Shown piece after piece: positions 61,994-64,000 of a DNA stretch of 64,000 nucleotides. The notes below the pieces were generated by a model. That model did not search any database. It was not told the DNA's origin and was given only the letters and a program-made list of their open reading frames with translations. Within the stretch, counting starts at the first letter, position 1. Each line of letters opens with the position of its first letter. The position numbers and the translations under genes are program-made. The DNA lies in contig JAKULF010000005.1 of the NCBI GenBank assembly GCA_022661535.1, forward strand, positions 3,224,001-3,288,000. Direction: 5' to 3'. This DNA comes from Eutypa lata (lineage: Eukaryota > Ascomycota > Sordariomycetes > Xylariales > Diatrypaceae).

Positions 61994-62426
61994 TATGGAG
62001 ACCATGCGTGCCCATATACGGGCTCGTGTGCTGGATCACCTTGATTAATGAGGGTGGCTGGTGTGGTAGTTGGTGAATGGTTGTAGGTATGGGTGACGAT
62101 GAAGTTGGTGATTGTTGTGGTGGTGAATAGGGGTAGACATTTCTTGGCAGTGTAACACGCATTGGACCCACGAATCGTCTAGGGAGTCTTGACGGATTTT
62201 ATCTTCGGAGGCAATCGAGACATTAGGGTATAAGTATACATAAACCTGCATTTCTGACCGGTTTTGTTGCTCAACGGAGAGTCTTCACCTACTATATGCA
62301 TGACGCAACCGCTCATGATACTCGAGTACGAATTAATGAACAATTCCCTAATGCTTCTTTTTCATATTCTCATATTTCCATAGCGTCGTAAAAAAACCCC
62401 AAAATACTATATAACCCTTCAATCCT
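61994..62426. other. Convergent intergenic region
   Basis: Holds the 3' ends of the surface protein gene and of the ZNF511-like gene. No other feature seen; G/T-rich near 62040-62150. Confidence 0.6.
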
Positions 62427-63454
62427 TTATGTCTGAGAAAACCCAGACTTGCCCTTTCGATGACCGAAGCGGATGCTCGGGGGAACGAAACGTAGCGCCG
62501 ACATAGCCCCCGTCAGGTCGTCCATAGTAACGTCAACTGACTCTTTCGGCAGCTGTGGGGTTGATTCCCGCGAGCCCTGTTGTTTCGATTGCTGCTGTTG
62601 CTTGGTGTTATTGGCAGGCGGCTTTTCCGTAGCCTCTCCCTCCTTCAACGTCCCGGATTGGCGTAAGCTGTGTCTCTTCGCCGCCGCAGCCCCGTTCGTC
62701 GGAGCCCCGCCGCCTCCGCCCGTACTAGTGGCTGATGACGAAGCCCTGCGGCGGTGTCCGCCCTCTAGGAGCATAGACCGTCGCCCGTCGACGCCCTCCC
62801 TGGTCACCGCGAAGAAGTAATTCTTCGGGTACATGTGCTTGTCGATGAGGTGCATCCGCCTCTTCTGCGGGGTTCTGCACTTCCGGTCGCACCCCTCAAC
62901 GAAGCATGAGTACTAGGAAAGCGAAAAGGATAATGATAAATTAGCGGTGTAGGCTCTTCTACGTATTTTCTTTTGGGGGGGTTTTTTTTGTTTGGTTGTC
63001 GTTGTTGATAACAAGTCAGAGATTTTACGATTTGCTGGGTTTTACTCACCGTGTGCTCCCCCTTCTCCCTCCTCAGGGCAGCGAACGCATCGTGGCACTC
63101 CTCGATGTGCACGCCCAGCAGGTGCTCGGACGGCAGGTTCCTGCCGCACTCGACGCACCGGTTCGTGTGGGCCTTGCTGTAGTGCACCTCGTAGTCGCCG
63201 TAGGTCTTGAAGGCGAGGACGTCGCGGTGCGGCGGCAGAGAGCACCTCATGGCCACAGGTGAGGAATCGTCGTCGATGGCTGATTCGTCAAGCTCGGCGA
63301 TTTTGTACGCCCGGACCTCTACCCTCGTTGCTGCTGCTGCTGCTGGCGGGCTGGCCGTACGTTCCGGCGATACCGACGATGACGCTGACGATGACGCTGC
63401 TGCTGCTGCTACTGCTCGTTCTTCGTCCTCTTCAGGCTCGCGTGAGCGCTTCAT
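62427..63454 (-). CDS. C2H2 zinc-finger protein, ZNF511-like, 296 aa
   Basis: Minus-strand exons 63454-63050 and 62912-62427 are joined over a 137-bp intron (GTGAGT..CCTAG) between codons. After an acidic and Ala/Ser-rich arm of about 65 residues comes MRCSLPPHRDVLAFKTYGDYEVHYSKAHTNRCVECGRNLPSEHLLGVHIEECHDAF. The second exon reads YSCFVEGCDRKCRTPQKRRMHLIDKHMYPKNYFF. The order (incomplete finger, C..C-H..H finger, C2H2 finger, then YPKNYFF) is that of the ZNF511 family of eukaryotes. The tail is Gln- and Gly-rich with a conserved-looking end (MDDLTGAMSALRFVPPSIRFG). It is probably nuclear; its molecular role is not established from the sequence. Confidence 0.87.
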
Positions 63455-64000
63455 ACTTTTTGGGGTCTTTTGTTCTGTCTAATGTGGGGCAATTACTTTG
63501 AGAGACTGTTGAGGCGAGCTGGATGCTGCTGCACTCGGTCGGGTAGACGATACGTAGGCACAGTGACCTGATGGCAATACGACTTAATATCCCTGCCTGG
63601 TCTTGCTATCTGCCCTGACAAGGCTGATATGAGGGAGGCCCGTGTAACTGACGAACTAATACTGAACCGAGTCAGTGTGACGTAGGATCTGCTTGGGGCG
63701 GCCGGTCCTTCAGCCTTATGACGGTGGGGTTTACGGAATAGCTGAGAGTGAGCAAGGCTTTTTCTTCTTCTTCTTCTAAGCTAGGTTTTGTAAATGATAC
63801 ACTCTTTAAATATTTGTTTACAGCTTCAAGGAGAAGAATAGGTGCTCATATCCAGATTCTACTCTAAGTACATATGGATTTACATACACAGTTGTTAACC
63901 CCCCCCCCAAACCCCATTTATTGGCATTGGAGGCGGTCAGTAACTGCATGTGCGGCTCCGAATAGTAAAGAGTAGGTACGTACTTATTTACACACTGCGT
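63455..64000. other. Upstream region of the ZNF511-like gene, window end
   Basis: No gene seen. Contains a (TTC)n run near 63761-63776 and a C-run near 63900-63908. Confidence 0.5.

Noticed and set aside
1..64000. CRISPR arrays, bacterial operons, telomere repeats
   Set aside because: No regularly spaced repeats, no polycistronic layout and no TTAGGG arrays were seen; the genes are eukaryotic and spliced.

Overview
The window is nuclear DNA of a filamentous ascomycete (Pezizomycotina; a Sordariomycete is likely but not proven). The evidence is short spliceosomal introns (about 50-280 bp, GT..AG, donors such as GTATGT, GTAAGT and GTACGT), a HET-domain gene, a NACHT-type NLR with an alpha/beta-hydrolase head, a Hal4-type kinase, C2H2 regulators with low-complexity arms, and a 10.4 kb element reduced to extreme AT content by what looks like repeat-induced point mutation (RIP). 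Eleven protein-coding genes can be supported. Exon joins were read from the sequence; every model conserves phase and gives a whole number of codons.

Layout. 0.2-3.3 kb: C2H2 transcription factor (+), with an unusually long first intron. 5.4-6.3 kb: ribosomal protein uL1/L10a (+). 9.5-14.5 kb: a seven-exon NLR-like gene (+) of 1350 codons: lipase-like hydrolase, P-loop NTPase, degenerate ankyrin tail. 14.5-24 kb: gene-poor, with a 284-bp MITE at 20.5 kb. 24.0-25.6 kb: Hal4/Hal5-type kinase (+). 25.6-28.9 kb: no gene; a SINE-like pol III unit at 28.45 kb. 28.93-39.37 kb: RIP-degraded LTR retrotransposon with paired 125-bp LTRs, a possible 4-bp target duplication, and readable ghosts of integrase and perhaps reverse transcriptase. 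39.4-41.6 kb: microsatellites and palindromes. 41.6-43.1 kb: fungal protein of unknown function (-). 43-52 kb: gene-poor. 52.0-54.8 kb: compact housekeeping cluster: RPC19/AC19 (+), a five-exon complex I LYR subunit (-), BUD31 (+). 55.4 kb: tRNA-like relic. 55.9-59.1 kb: HET-domain gene (-). 60.7-62.0 kb: Mid2-like single-pass surface protein (+). 62.4-63.5 kb: ZNF511-like zinc-finger protein (-).

The housekeeping genes serve translation, Pol I/III transcription, splicing and respiration and have no obvious shared pathway. The NLR and the HET gene belong to families used in fungal non-self recognition and cell death. They are about 41 kb apart and each is bordered by gene-poor sequence with relic-like repeats, a usual setting for fast-evolving allorecognition genes. 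No gene cluster of an undescribed pathway was found. The most interesting items are the intact NLR with a cryptic sixth intron, the RIP-saturated retroelement with its preserved edges, the MITE, and the small pol III-like relics.
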